A stretch of 64,000 nucleotides of DNA from Rhodoferax sp. BAB1. GTDB lineage: Bacteria > Pseudomonadota > Gammaproteobacteria > Burkholderiales > Burkholderiaceae_C. Positions 48,589 to 57,418 of the stretch are shown one piece after another. The notes beneath the pieces are model-generated. The model made no database searches. It was not told where the DNA came from and was given only the letters and a program-made list of their open reading frames with translations. The stretch lies in NCBI RefSeq assembly GCF_013334205.1, contig NZ_CP054424.1, positions 3,616,001-3,680,000 on the forward strand, in the 5' to 3' direction. Position numbers and translations under genes: made by a program. Each line of letters opens with the position of its first letter. The stretch's first letter is position 1.

Positions 48589-48688
48589 GAGATGTCTCCG
48601 TCAGTGTGTGTGTTTGGGAAAGGCGCAGACAAGCCAGCTCTGCCGCGAGAGGTCGCGCTTCTTCAGCGGGGTGTTGTGCGTGATTCGC

Positions 48689-48702
48689 ATGATGATCATC
48701 AT
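48689..48702. promoter_or_regulatory. Candidate TetR operator upstream of the SDR gene
   Basis: The perfect palindrome ATGATGATCATCAT matches at 11 of 14 positions the imperfect palindrome at 49334-49347, which overlaps the start of the tetR-type gene itself. Confidence 0.55.
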
Positions 48703-48741
48703 GTGTTGGGGCGAAGAAAAAGGCAGCGTCAGCCTGGGAGG

Positions 48742-49335
48742 TCAGTGAGCGGCCGGGGCCAGGTGCTGGAGGGCGGCCAGGCGCAGGCTGTCCGACAGAC
48801 CCGGCTCATCGACCGCACGCGCCAGCAGCAAGGCGCCCACCATGGTGGAGAGGGTCACGAGCGCCCGCTCGTGGGCGCTGGGCTGCCCCCAGTCGGGCGA
48901 CTGGCGGGCGAGCAGGTCGATCATTTCCTTGACGTGCCGGGTGGTCACACGGCGCACCTCGGGGGCCTGGCGCGAGGTTTCAGAACCCAGAGCCGCCAGG
49001 GGGCAGCCGTTCTCCGCCTGCTCGACGTGTTCGCGGGAGAGATAGGCGCTGAGCATGGAAACCAGTGCCTTGCCGGGGGGCACACCGGCCACCACGTCGG
49101 CCACGGTGGCAGCGGACTCCGCGCAGGCCTTTCCCGCCGCTTCGGCCAGCATGGCCTCGCGCGACTTGAAGTGGGAATAGAAGGCGCCATGCGTCAGGCC
49201 GGCCTCCTTCATGATGTCCGCCACGCCGGTGCCGTCGTAGCCACTGCGGCGGATGGCCCGCGCGGCCACAGCCACGATGCGTTCGTGGGTGGCATCCTTG
49301 GCGGCCGCTCTGGCGGTGGTGTTTGAATTTCGCAT
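48742..49335 (-). CDS. TetR/AcrR-family repressor
   Basis: A 197-residue TetR-type regulator: N-terminal helix-turn-helix (TGVADIMKEAGLTHGAFYSHFKSREAML) and an all-helical ligand domain of the group resembling NemR/YxaF (Cys in ENGCPLAALGSE). It is upstream of, and co-oriented with, the SDR and quinone oxidoreductase genes. The start is either ATG 49335 or ATG 49347; an operator-like palindrome overlaps both, indicating autoregulation. The conserved Cys suggests sensing of an electrophile, which is inference only. Confidence 0.88.
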   Translation of the reverse strand: MRNSNTTARAAAKDATHERIVAVAARAIRRSGYDGTGVADIMKEAGLTHGAFYSHFKSREAMLAEAAGKACAESAATVADVVAGVPPGKALVSMLSAYLSREHVEQAENGCPLAALGSETSRQAPEVRRVTTRHVKEMIDLLARQSPDWGQPSAHERALVTLSTMVGALLLARAVDEPGLSDSLRLAALQHLAPAAH

Positions 49336-49347
49336 GACGGCCATCAT
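49334..49347. promoter_or_regulatory. Candidate autoregulatory TetR operator
   Basis: ATGACGGCCATCAT is a near-palindrome with the same outer bases as the site at 48689-48702. It covers the possible start codons of the repressor gene. Confidence 0.5.
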
Positions 49348-49420
49348 ACATCAATACCCGGCTGCGTGCACGGCAGGCCCCTGCCCCACGCCCGTGACCC
49401 AAAGTCCGCACAATCTACGC

Positions 49421-50284
49421 ATGGACGGTCTGCAGCCTCTGATCGATTTCGTACAAAAGCACCCGCGTCTGCTGGTCATCACCGGCGCCGGCTGCAGCAC
49501 CGCCGCTGGCATCCCCGACTACCGTGACGAAAACGGGGCCTGGAAACAGCGTGAGCCCATGCGTTTTCAGGTCTTCACCGGCGACCCGGTCGCGCGGAAA
49601 CGTTACTGGGCGCGCAGCATGCTGGGCTGGCGCACCATGGCGCATGCGCAACCCACGGCCGCGCACCACGCGCTCGCGCAGCTGGAACGCGCGGGCCGTA
49701 TCGTTCAGCTCGTGACGCAGAACGTGGACGGCCTGCACCAGGCCGCGGGCAGCCAGGCCGTGGTGGACCTGCATGGTCGTATCGACACCGTGTGTTGCCT
49801 GGGCTGCGGTGTGCGCTCGCCACGCCGCGCGCTGCAGGAGGAGCTGATGGCGCGCAACCCGGACTGGCTGGGACTCGACGCGCGCAGCCTGCCCGATGGC
49901 GATGCGGATCTCGACGGCCTGGACTTCACCGCGTTTGAGGTACCGGACTGCCCGCAGTGCGGCGGTTTGCTCAAGCCCGACGTGGTCTTCTTCGGCGAAA
50001 GCGTGCCGCGGGAGCGTGTGGCGGCGGTGCGGGAGGCGCTGGCGCAAGCGGATGCCGTGCTCGTGGCTGGTTCGTCGTTGATGGTGTATTCGGGTTACCG
50101 CTTTGTGGAGGAGGCGGTGGCGACAGGCAAGCCGGTGGCGGCTGTGAATCGAGGGCGGACGCGGGCGGATTCGGTGTTGGCGTTCAAACTAGAGATTGAG
50201 GTTGGTGAGGCCATCAAAACGCTGGCAGTGGAGTCGGCGGGGCTGGGGCCGGCTACGTTGGCCCGGTCTTCGATCGCCGGATGA
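49421..50284 (+). CDS. Sir2-family NAD-dependent protein deacylase
   Basis: A 287-residue sirtuin: GAGCSTAAGIPDYRDE (NAD pocket), TQNVDGLH, catalytic His118 (DLHGR), a zinc site from CCLGC (Cys126, Cys129) and CPQC, and VVFFGE. The domain set resembles class II (SirT4-like) bacterial sirtuins that remove acyl groups from lysines. ATG 49421 gives MDGLQPLIDF; longer starts overlap the divergent tetR gene. It has no additional domain of the defence-type Sir2 proteins. Confidence 0.9.
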   Translation: MDGLQPLIDFVQKHPRLLVITGAGCSTAAGIPDYRDENGAWKQREPMRFQVFTGDPVARKRYWARSMLGWRTMAHAQPTAAHHALAQLERAGRIVQLVTQNVDGLHQAAGSQAVVDLHGRIDTVCCLGCGVRSPRRALQEELMARNPDWLGLDARSLPDGDADLDGLDFTAFEVPDCPQCGGLLKPDVVFFGESVPRERVAAVREALAQADAVLVAGSSLMVYSGYRFVEEAVATGKPVAAVNRGRTRADSVLAFKLEIEVGEAIKTLAVESAGLGPATLARSSIAG

Positions 50285-50348
50285 ATGTTGGAGTAAACCG
50301 GTACGCTTCGCGGCGCAATTCCGGTGCGTGCCCGCGTCGAAGGAGTTC

Positions 50349-51503
50349 TTAAGTTTCATGCTGTTCGACGATGAAACGAGCGCGTTCGTAGAGCTCATCG
50401 AAGGTCAAGACCTCCGGGGCTCCTAGATTTCGCCGGAATAGTTCGAATGAGCGATACCGCTCCTGATTCACACCATGTTGCATCATGAACTCACGCAAGC
50501 TGCCCACCACAACGAAAGACTTCGGGAGATAGTTGAAGGCCTCTTCTCCAGTCGGATTCCCCGACCCGTCGTGCAGCGCAAGCTTTTGGCGGATGGTTTC
50601 CGCAGCCAATGCCACCGTTCCTTGAACTTGCGCGACTGCGCCGGCGAGTTCGTCGGAAATCGCCCAGCAGCCGCTCCGATAGGGTTTGTCCTGGAGAAGC
50701 TCAGTCGTGTGGTGCTTGATCTCCACAAAGCAAAGGCTGGAAATGACACCTCGACTTCTTAGCAGGGCATCGACCCGCTTCCCATGTTCTGTAACGGTAT
50801 GGCCATGGACCACTTGCTCAAGCTTCTTGTCCGAGAGCCCCGACAAAGCGATGTAGCTGAGGCCGTACCCGAAGATCCACTGGTTCTTTTCGAAAAACTG
50901 CTGCCACACTCCCTCCGAGGTGCAGTTTTTCTTCGACTTGATCTCTTCGAAGTATGCGGGGTCCTCCAGGAGCTTGTCGAAGACCTGCAGTTGCCGCTTT
51001 CTGTAGCCGACTGCCACGACATCCTGCTTCGTAATTTGCGACTTCAGCACCTCCGAGAATAGCTCCTCGTTGTCGCGAAGCAGTGCCTGCGCTTGCTGTG
51101 TTGACAGAACCATACGGCGCAACTGCTCGTCCGTGATCTTCAGCGGCGCAGCGCTCTTCAACGGCATGGCCTGGATGTGGTTGATGAACTCCACCAAACG
51201 CCCGATCTCGTCGCCGATGAACGAGAAGCTCGCGTTGTGCGGCTTGGCCGTCGCGATCGTGTAGCCTTGAATGCTCAGGACGAACAGGCCGCGATCATCT
51301 TCGAAGAACTTCGCGGTTATCGTAGTTTTTGCTCCCTCCTTTAGGCGGAGCACCATCTCGCCCTTTTCGTGGGCAAAGGCATACGTCTCTGGTTGGTCGA
51401 GCAGCTTTGTTGCTATGCGCACCTTTCGCTCAGGTTCGGAGAACGACTTGAGCGATGGACTGATGTAGGTCTTTCCCGGCAGCGGATTCTCGTAGTTATC
51501 CAT
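50349..51503 (-). CDS. sduA: Shedu-type anti-phage nuclease (SduA, DUF4263)
   Basis: A 384-residue protein. The C-terminal half matches the Shedu/DUF4263 nuclease: WIFGYGLSYIAL, then a PD-(D/E)xK core with Asp245 (KRVDALLRS), Glu261 and Lys263 (CFVEIKHHTTELL), and Gln292 (AVAQVQ). The N-terminal half (about 1-190) is a variable region. Shedu is a single-protein defence system that cleaves nucleic acid. The gene has visibly lower GC than its neighbours and stands alone, consistent with horizontal gain. ATG 51503 has AGGG 6 nt upstream. Confidence 0.85.
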   Translation of the reverse strand: MDNYENPLPGKTYISPSLKSFSEPERKVRIATKLLDQPETYAFAHEKGEMVLRLKEGAKTTITAKFFEDDRGLFVLSIQGYTIATAKPHNASFSFIGDEIGRLVEFINHIQAMPLKSAAPLKITDEQLRRMVLSTQQAQALLRDNEELFSEVLKSQITKQDVVAVGYRKRQLQVFDKLLEDPAYFEEIKSKKNCTSEGVWQQFFEKNQWIFGYGLSYIALSGLSDKKLEQVVHGHTVTEHGKRVDALLRSRGVISSLCFVEIKHHTTELLQDKPYRSGCWAISDELAGAVAQVQGTVALAAETIRQKLALHDGSGNPTGEEAFNYLPKSFVVVGSLREFMMQHGVNQERYRSFELFRRNLGAPEVLTFDELYERARFIVEQHET

Positions 51504-51783
51504 GTGCGGCCCTGAACTTGAAAACCTAACGTGATATGGACCGCAAAAGTGCGGAATAACATGGACGGATGGTCATCCTGGCGCCTCCCTTGTAGCAAGC
51601 TAAATGCCTGTTTTGTTTCAAGAATTCGCGCCAATATAGCGCAGGGACGCGCACTTCACAAACCGCGCGTCACCCCGTAAAGATACGAATGGTGCGCGCA
51701 TGGCCCGCGAGCCTGCAGACTGTCCAGCGCCATACTCCTCATCGGCTCCCCGCATCGGAGCTCCCCAGCAATAAGGAACAACC

Positions 51784-52392
51784 GTGCAATCAGCCAGTGA
51801 CCAGTGGTTCGACGAGGCGTATTACCAGCGCTACTACTTTGACAAGAAGACCAGCGGGGTTGACCCCGCGCATGTGGCGCGGCTGGGTGCATTCGTGTGC
51901 AGCTACCTCAAGTACCTGCGCGTACCCGTGCGGCGGGTGCTGGACGTAGGCTGCGGCATCGGCCTGTGGCGCGAGGCGCTGACGCTGCACTTTCCCGAGG
52001 CGCAGTACCACGGCGTGGAGGTCAGCGACTACCTCTGCGCGCGCTACGGCTGGGAGCGCGGTTCGGTGGTGGACTACCGATGCGCCGAGCCCTTCGACTT
52101 GGTGATCTGCCAGGGCGTGCTGCCCTACCTGAACGAGGCCGACCTGAATCGGGCGCTGCACAACCTGGGCACGATCAGCCGGGGCGCGCTGTATGTGGAA
52201 GCCGTGACGCGCGAGGACTACGAGCGCGACACCATCGACGAGACACTGACCGACCCGCGCCTGTTCCGTCATTCCGGCCAGCTGTACCGGCGCGGCCTGT
52301 CGCAAGGGTTTACTGAGCTGGGCGGTGGCATCTGGCTGAGCCGCCAGGCCGAGGTGCCACTGTTCGAACTCGAGTGCGCGGGCGGCTGTTGA
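51784..52392 (+). CDS. SAM-dependent methyltransferase (class I)
   Basis: A 202-residue protein with the motif I VLDVGCGIGLW and a post-motif DLVICQGVLPYL typical of type 11/25 methyltransferases. The N-terminus (WFDEAYYQRYYFD) is shared by a group of small bacterial methyltransferases of unknown target. The start is GTG 51784 with AAGGA upstream. The 280-nt gap between it and the Shedu gene holds no other gene that I can see. Confidence 0.82.
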   Translation: MQSASDQWFDEAYYQRYYFDKKTSGVDPAHVARLGAFVCSYLKYLRVPVRRVLDVGCGIGLWREALTLHFPEAQYHGVEVSDYLCARYGWERGSVVDYRCAEPFDLVICQGVLPYLNEADLNRALHNLGTISRGALYVEAVTREDYERDTIDETLTDPRLFRHSGQLYRRGLSQGFTELGGGIWLSRQAEVPLFELECAGGC

Positions 52393-52419
52393 CCCGCATC
52401 CCATCGCCATAGCCACGGC

Positions 52420-52695
52420 TCACTCCCCGCTGCCGAACAAATCCCGAAACTTCTGCGCAGCATCCTCAGAGCCCCCGCTCTTGCCCATCGGCACCCCCTT
52501 CGGATACTCCTCCGCAATCCTGTCTTCCCAATAGGTCGTCGGGTTCGGCGCATTGCACAGCCGGCGAAAAACTTCCTGCGGCACCTGCTTGTAGGCCAGC
52601 ACGGTCTTGCTGTCCCAGTGCAGGTCCAGCTGCTGGGTTTTTTCGTCGTAGTCCGCGCGGCGGAAGCGACCGATGGTGAAGGTCTTGCTTTGCAT
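52420..52695 (-). CDS. KTSC-domain protein
   Basis: A 91-residue protein with a KTSC-type domain (LDLHWDSKTVLAYKQVPQEVFRRL) and a C-terminal charged tail. KTSC domains occur alone or next to lysyl-tRNA synthetase-like proteins, and their function is unknown. It converges with the methyltransferase gene. Confidence 0.8.
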   Translation of the reverse strand: MQSKTFTIGRFRRADYDEKTQQLDLHWDSKTVLAYKQVPQEVFRRLCNAPNPTTYWEDRIAEEYPKGVPMGKSGGSEDAAQKFRDLFGSGE

Positions 52696-52769
52696 GGCCC
52701 ATTGTCCCGGGCGCCAAGGCCCGGCGCAAGTGGACTGCTAGCGCCGCCCTCTGGCCGCGGCTGCGACCT

Positions 52770-55166
52770 TTATTTGCCGGCGGGCTTGCCGGCGCCGGCC
52801 GTGCTGGCGGTGGTTGTCATGCTGGCCGGCGCTGCTGGAGCCGGTGCCATGGCCGCGGTCACACGCGCCTGGTTGGCCCGCGCCAGCCGGGGCAGGTTGC
52901 CGCCGCTGGCCTCGCCCAGGCTGTAGCTGAGGGTGGCCGCGCTGCCCTGGCCGTTGATGCGCATGGGGATGTTGATGCCCGAGAGTTCGGCCAGTTCACC
53001 CGCGCTGGCCCGCTTGAGGCCCGGCGTCACGGTGGTGTCCAACCAAGCGTCGATCTGCAAGGTGTCCAGGGCCAGGTCCACCTCGCCCTTGCTGGTGAAG
53101 AGGGGGGACTTCAGCAGCAGGTCTTCGCTGCGTGCCTTGCCCTGTTCCACGCTCAGGCTGGCCTTGAGTTCGTTGTAGGCGGTGTTTTCCGTCAGGCGCA
53201 CGCTGTCGCGGCGCTCGGCGCCCGTCAGGCCCAGCTGCTCCTTGCCGGCCAGCAGGGCCTCACCCAGTTGCACACCGGCCAGCGTGCCGCGCGTGAGCGC
53301 CAGGCTGGCCGTGCCCGTGAGCGACTGGCGCAGCGCTGGCAACGTGGCCCCTTGCGCGTTCAGGTCGAACAGCAGCTGGCCCTTGCCGCTGAGCCGGGCC
53401 TCGCTGCCCGTCAGGTCGGCCAGCAGGGCATCGATCTGCACGCCGCTGAGTTTCTGGCGCATGGCCAGCTTCGGTGTCTCGCCGGCGCTCAGGCTCAGGC
53501 CGCCTGACAGGCTGCCGCCATAAAGGTGTGCCGTGATGGGCTCCACGCTGAGCGTGCCCGAGGCGGCGCGCAGTTCGGCGGCAAAGGCGCCGGTCTGCAG
53601 GCGCGCCACGCGCAGTGAGTCGCTGCGCAGCTTGCCGCGCAGGTTCAGCGTGTTGAGTGCGTCGAAATCTTTCGCCTGCGTGCTGTCCTGCAGGCGGCGT
53701 GTCCAGTCGCTGACCAGGTAGCGGTCCAGGTCCAGCGCGCTGGCTGCGAGGTCGAAGGTCCAGGCCGGGGCCTTGAAGTCCTGCAACTGCACGCGGCCGC
53801 TGAGCTGGTTGTCGTCGATGCCGGCCTTCACATCCAGCGTCACCTCCTGCGTGGCCAGCGCGGCCGACAGTTTGCCGTTGGCCGTGGCCTGCAGGCGCGC
53901 GGCCAGCAGGGGGTGGCTGGCGCTCCAGCTGGTGTTGAGGGCCTCCAGCTGCAACAAACGTTTCTCGCTGTCGTAGAGCAGGGGGCTGTTGCCGCGCCCC
54001 TGCAGCGTGCCGCCGGCGTGTTTGAGCTCCAGGGTGGCCTGTACATCGGCGCTCTTCCAGGCCTTGGTGCCGGCTTCGATGGCGGGCGCTTGCAGCGTGG
54101 CGGCCAGCACGGACTGTTCGCGTGTGACGCGGCCTTCCAGCGCCAGCGTGCTGGCCTGCCAGAGCTCGCGCGTCAGCTGCACACGCGCGGCGGCCAGCTT
54201 GCCTTCGAGATGGTCTTGCGCCAGGCGCCCGCGTGCCGTGGCGCTGAAGGGTTCCAGCAGCAGCTTGTGCTGGCCCGGCCAGGCCGTGAGCCGGCCGCGC
54301 CAGTCCAGCAGCAGTTCGTTGAAGCCGACGGCATCACCCTGCGCCTGGCCTTCCATCTGGGACAGTTCGTAGCGATGGCTGGCGTGGTCGTAGAGCAGCT
54401 GCGCGTTCAGGCGCAGCTGCAGGTCCAACTGCGGCTGCACCGACTGCAGGCGCAGGCTGGCCTGCACCTGGCCGGCCGTAGCGTCGGCCAGGCGGCCGGT
54501 TTCCAGGTTGAGCCCGTGCACGAAAAAGGCCTGGCCCGAAGCCTCGTCCTGGAGGTTGAACGAGGATTCGAGCACGCGCACTTTTTCCACCGCGAACTGC
54601 AGCTCGCCCATCCAGTCGGCCGGCACCAGCAGGTCGTCGAAATTGCTGCTGCCGTCGGGGTGGCGCAGCAGGTTGGCGTGCACGCCGTCGAGCACGACGC
54701 GTTCCACCTGCACCTGCTTGCGCAGCAGCGGCCACCAGGCGACATAGAGCCGCGCGTTTTCCACCGAGGCGAACTTGCGGCTGCTGTTGCGCTGGCTCAG
54801 GCTGAGCTTGCCGGTCTCCAGGCCCAGCTGCGGGAACCAGGTGACGTGGATGTCGCCGTCGAGCACCAGATCGCGCTGCTTGTGCGTCTTGACGTAGTCG
54901 ACGATCTGCGCCTTGAAGTCGTTGGCGTCGAGCAGGTAGAGCGTCAGGCCGACGATGCCGCCGAGCAGTGCCAGCACCAGCAGCAGGCTGCCCAGGGCGT
55001 GGCGCCAGTATTCCTTGGCATAACCTTCGGCAAACGGGGGCTTGAAGGGCAGCACATAACCCAGGGCCGTGCCGACCACCCCGTACCAGCCCAGGAAGGC
55101 GAGCTTGAGCGAACCCGGCTGCGCGGGGACGGGCGCCGGAGCGGCTTTCTTGCTGGGCTTGCTCAT
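52770..55166 (-). CDS. AsmA-family envelope protein
   Basis: A 798-residue protein: cytoplasmic Lys/Pro/Ala-rich N-terminus, one membrane helix (about 58-78) and a long periplasmic region of beta-rich repeats ending in the conserved AsmA C-terminal segment (SGKGQLLFDLNAQG, TLAGVQLGEALL). AsmA-like proteins are thought to move phospholipids between membranes. The C-terminus is Ala/Thr/Lys-rich low-complexity. It is preceded by a 112-nt gap to DUF1304. Confidence 0.88.
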   Translation of the reverse strand: MSKPSKKAAPAPVPAQPGSLKLAFLGWYGVVGTALGYVLPFKPPFAEGYAKEYWRHALGSLLLVLALLGGIVGLTLYLLDANDFKAQIVDYVKTHKQRDLVLDGDIHVTWFPQLGLETGKLSLSQRNSSRKFASVENARLYVAWWPLLRKQVQVERVVLDGVHANLLRHPDGSSNFDDLLVPADWMGELQFAVEKVRVLESSFNLQDEASGQAFFVHGLNLETGRLADATAGQVQASLRLQSVQPQLDLQLRLNAQLLYDHASHRYELSQMEGQAQGDAVGFNELLLDWRGRLTAWPGQHKLLLEPFSATARGRLAQDHLEGKLAAARVQLTRELWQASTLALEGRVTREQSVLAATLQAPAIEAGTKAWKSADVQATLELKHAGGTLQGRGNSPLLYDSEKRLLQLEALNTSWSASHPLLAARLQATANGKLSAALATQEVTLDVKAGIDDNQLSGRVQLQDFKAPAWTFDLAASALDLDRYLVSDWTRRLQDSTQAKDFDALNTLNLRGKLRSDSLRVARLQTGAFAAELRAASGTLSVEPITAHLYGGSLSGGLSLSAGETPKLAMRQKLSGVQIDALLADLTGSEARLSGKGQLLFDLNAQGATLPALRQSLTGTASLALTRGTLAGVQLGEALLAGKEQLGLTGAERRDSVRLTENTAYNELKASLSVEQGKARSEDLLLKSPLFTSKGEVDLALDTLQIDAWLDTTVTPGLKRASAGELAELSGINIPMRINGQGSAATLSYSLGEASGGNLPRLARANQARVTAAMAPAPAAPASMTTTASTAGAGKPAGK

Positions 55167-55278
55167 GGGACGGGGCGTGGGGGCGGGACGATCATTCTTG
55201 ATGAAGCCGCTGTTGCCGTCTGTAAGTTGTAGTAACTGCGAGCCCTTGTGTGCCCCACGCCCGTGCGCCGGGGCCCGC

Positions 55279-55635
55279 TCAGGCGAGCGCGAGCAGCAGC
55301 AGGCCCAGCGCGGCCGGCAGGGCCTGCACGAAGAGGATCTTGCGGCTGGCGGTGGCCGCGCCGTACAGGCCGGCGATCAGCACGCAGAGCAGGAAGAAGA
55401 CCTGGATGTGCGTACCCGCCGCGCCCAGGCTCAGGCCCCAGAGCAGGCCCGCGGCGAGGAAGCCGTTGTACAGGCCCTGGTTGGCGGCCAGCACCTTGGA
55501 GGCCCGGGCTTTCTCCAGCGTCTGGCCGAAAGCCTTGAGGCCGGCCGGCTTGTCCCAGAGGAACATTTCCAGCACGAGGAACCAGATGTGCAGCAGGGCG
55601 ACGAGGCCGATGACGATGGCGGCAAGCGTGGACAT
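55279..55635 (-). CDS. DUF1304 small membrane protein
   Basis: A 118-residue protein with four predicted helices. The start MSTLAAIVIGLVALLHIWF and the stretch NQGLYNGFLAAGLLWG are typical of the DUF1304 family. Function unknown. It is 77 nt downstream of the HDOD gene and could be either a read-through member of that operon or independent. Confidence 0.85.
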   Translation of the reverse strand: MSTLAAIVIGLVALLHIWFLVLEMFLWDKPAGLKAFGQTLEKARASKVLAANQGLYNGFLAAGLLWGLSLGAAGTHIQVFFLLCVLIAGLYGAATASRKILFVQALPAALGLLLLALA

Positions 55636-55712
55636 GGCGTTTCCTTCGGGTGGGTGCGCAGGTAGGGAACGATACCGCAGGCACAGACCGCCGTGGAAAG
55701 GCGTCCGCAGCG

Positions 55713-56537
55713 CTAGCCGGTCAGGGCGTCAACTTCCTGCCGCGTGGTCCAGGCGATGGGGTCGCGGTCCAGTACATCGTGCAGGTCCATTTTCAGGGCC
55801 AGGGCCGTGGTGTCCGGGAAGGTCTGGGCGAGGTCTTCGTCGGTGTAGCCCATCTCCATGGCGCGGCAGCGCCAGACCGCCAGGTGCAGGATGCCGCTCA
55901 GGGGCTCGTAGCTGTCGCGTTCAAAGGGCGCGTCCTGGTGTTCCAGGATGTCCACCAGGGCTTGCGGCAGCTGCCAGGCGCGTGCCAGGTCGGCGCCGAC
56001 CTGGGCGTAGTTGTAGCCGACCAGTTCGTATTCGGCGCTGTGCCGCTGCGGGGCGTACAGGGGCATGCGACGGTCGAGCTCTTCCATCTGCCGGGGCATG
56101 CCCAGGTGCATGACCAGCATGCCCAGGCCGTGCAGCAGCCCGGCCGTGAAGGGCGAGACCGGGTGGCGGACGTCCTGGGCCAGATGCCGCGTGAGCTTGG
56201 CCACGTTCAGGCTGTAGCGCCAGAAGCGCGGCATGTCCACGTTGCCGACCTGACGGAAGGCGCTGGTGGCGGCAGCGGCGTAGGCCATTTCGCGCACCTG
56301 CTGCAGGCCCACCAGGGCCATGGCCTCGCCCACGCTGGTGATCGGCTTCTGCCGCTGATGGTGGGCCGTGCCGACGAGCTGCAGCAGGCGCGTGGTGAGC
56401 ACGGGGTCCTGGCCCAGCAGGCGGTTGATCTGGAAGAGGTCGGGCTCGTCCCGGTCGAGTTCGGCCAGCAGCAGCGCGATCACGCGGGGAATGCTGGGAA
56501 GCGCGGCGGGGGACTGGAGCAGGCTGGCGAGTTCCAT
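55713..56537 (-). CDS. HDOD-domain signalling protein
   Basis: A 274-residue HDOD protein, essentially one domain (about 10-215) with LPSIPRVIALLLAELD and HGLGMLVMHLGMP. HDOD proteins are related to HD-GYP but usually lack phosphodiesterase residues and act as signalling partners in motility or c-di-GMP circuits. The frame is open upstream, but ATG 56537 lies 8 nt after the preceding stop and gives the normal start. It is the last tightly linked gene of the riboswitch-led operon. Confidence 0.88.
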   Translation of the reverse strand: MELASLLQSPAALPSIPRVIALLLAELDRDEPDLFQINRLLGQDPVLTTRLLQLVGTAHHQRQKPITSVGEAMALVGLQQVREMAYAAAATSAFRQVGNVDMPRFWRYSLNVAKLTRHLAQDVRHPVSPFTAGLLHGLGMLVMHLGMPRQMEELDRRMPLYAPQRHSAEYELVGYNYAQVGADLARAWQLPQALVDILEHQDAPFERDSYEPLSGILHLAVWRCRAMEMGYTDEDLAQTFPDTTALALKMDLHDVLDRDPIAWTTRQEVDALTG

Positions 56538-56545
56538 GGGGTGCT

Positions 56546-57133
56546 TCAGAGCTGTCCGTACTGGGTGCTGCCGATGTCGCTTTTCCCGCCAGCTGCGGAG
56601 GGGCCGGACGCGCTGTTCGCGCTGCCCGTCGGCGCCGCCGGGGTCTCGGCGCTGCGGCGTGCCAGTCGCACCCTGGCGTGGGACACGTCGCCCGGGACTT
56701 CGCGCGTGCGCATCGCCACGCCGGTCTGATCGGCGCCGTCGCTGGCGCGGGCCGGCATGGCGAAGGCGTCGACGGTTTCGTCGACGCGCCAGAAGACGCC
56801 CTGCAGCGTGACACCGGCGCGGTTCATGGCGCCGGTCATCAAACGCTGCTCGGCCTGGGCGAAGCTGGCGGACGCGCCGTTCCACTTGGCTTCGAACAGC
56901 TTGCTGACCTCGATCATGACGATGAAGACCTGGTGCTGCTGGTCCACGTTCACCACCTTGAACTTGTACATATTGGAAAGCACTTCCATGGCCAGCATGC
57001 TTTCGCGGATGGACTGGTAGAGCATCTCGCGCCGGTAGCGCATGCCCTCGTCGGGCGGCATGCGTTCCGCACGGGCTTCGCGCTGGGCCGGGGCGGCAGA
57101 CTTGCCGAGCAGGGTTTTGATTTGGGGCAGCAT
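56546..57133 (-). CDS. Conserved hypothetical protein, 195 residues
   Basis: I do not recognise a family. The N-terminal two thirds (about 30-125) look like a folded helical/strand domain (YQSIRESMLAMEVLSNMYKF, then QHQVFIVMIEVSKLFEAKW). The last 60 residues are low complexity, rich in Ala, Gly, Ser and Pro. There is no signal peptide or membrane segment. It sits third in the operon behind the c-di-GMP riboswitch, 39 nt after the Cys-rich small protein and 8 nt before the HDOD gene. Confidence 0.75.
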   Translation of the reverse strand: MLPQIKTLLGKSAAPAQREARAERMPPDEGMRYRREMLYQSIRESMLAMEVLSNMYKFKVVNVDQQHQVFIVMIEVSKLFEAKWNGASASFAQAEQRLMTGAMNRAGVTLQGVFWRVDETVDAFAMPARASDGADQTGVAMRTREVPGDVSHARVRLARRSAETPAAPTGSANSASGPSAAGGKSDIGSTQYGQL

Positions 57134-57172
57134 GGGCTTACTCGGGTGGCGATGTCGGGGGTGGGCGTCGTC

Positions 57173-57418
57173 TCAGCGAAATTTCATCCGGGCCTGGAAG
57201 GCGGCCCAGCAGTTGGCGCAGCGGAAACGGCCGGGGGAGGTTTCCACGCCGCCGGCTTCGGGCCGGTCGGCCTGGCATACACCGATGCAAAAGCGCAGCC
57301 TGTCGCGTTGCGGGTCCAGCGAACCCGGCAGGGCGGGTGACATGCGCCCGCGCGCCGGACGCATGGTCACCGATGCTGCTTCCTGCAGGGGCGTGGCCGC
57401 GGCGCTGGGCGGGTTCAC
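57173..57418 (-). CDS. Small Cys-rich protein, possible zinc ribbon
   Basis: An 81-residue protein with two Cys pairs, CIGVC and CANC, about 24 residues apart, and Pro-rich N-terminal sequence. The pairs could bind one zinc. Its start overlaps the end of the preceding gene by 4 nt (ATGA), which supports both being real and co-translated. No family recognised. Confidence 0.6.
   Translation of the reverse strand: MNPPSAAATPLQEAASVTMRPARGRMSPALPGSLDPQRDRLRFCIGVCQADRPEAGGVETSPGRFRCANCWAAFQARMKFR

Noticed and set aside
49421..50284. Sir2 gene next to Shedu as a two-gene defence system
   Set aside because: The sirtuin has only the standard deacylase domain and high GC like the core genome, is on the opposite strand from the Shedu gene, and lacks the fused or partner domains of defence Sir2 proteins.
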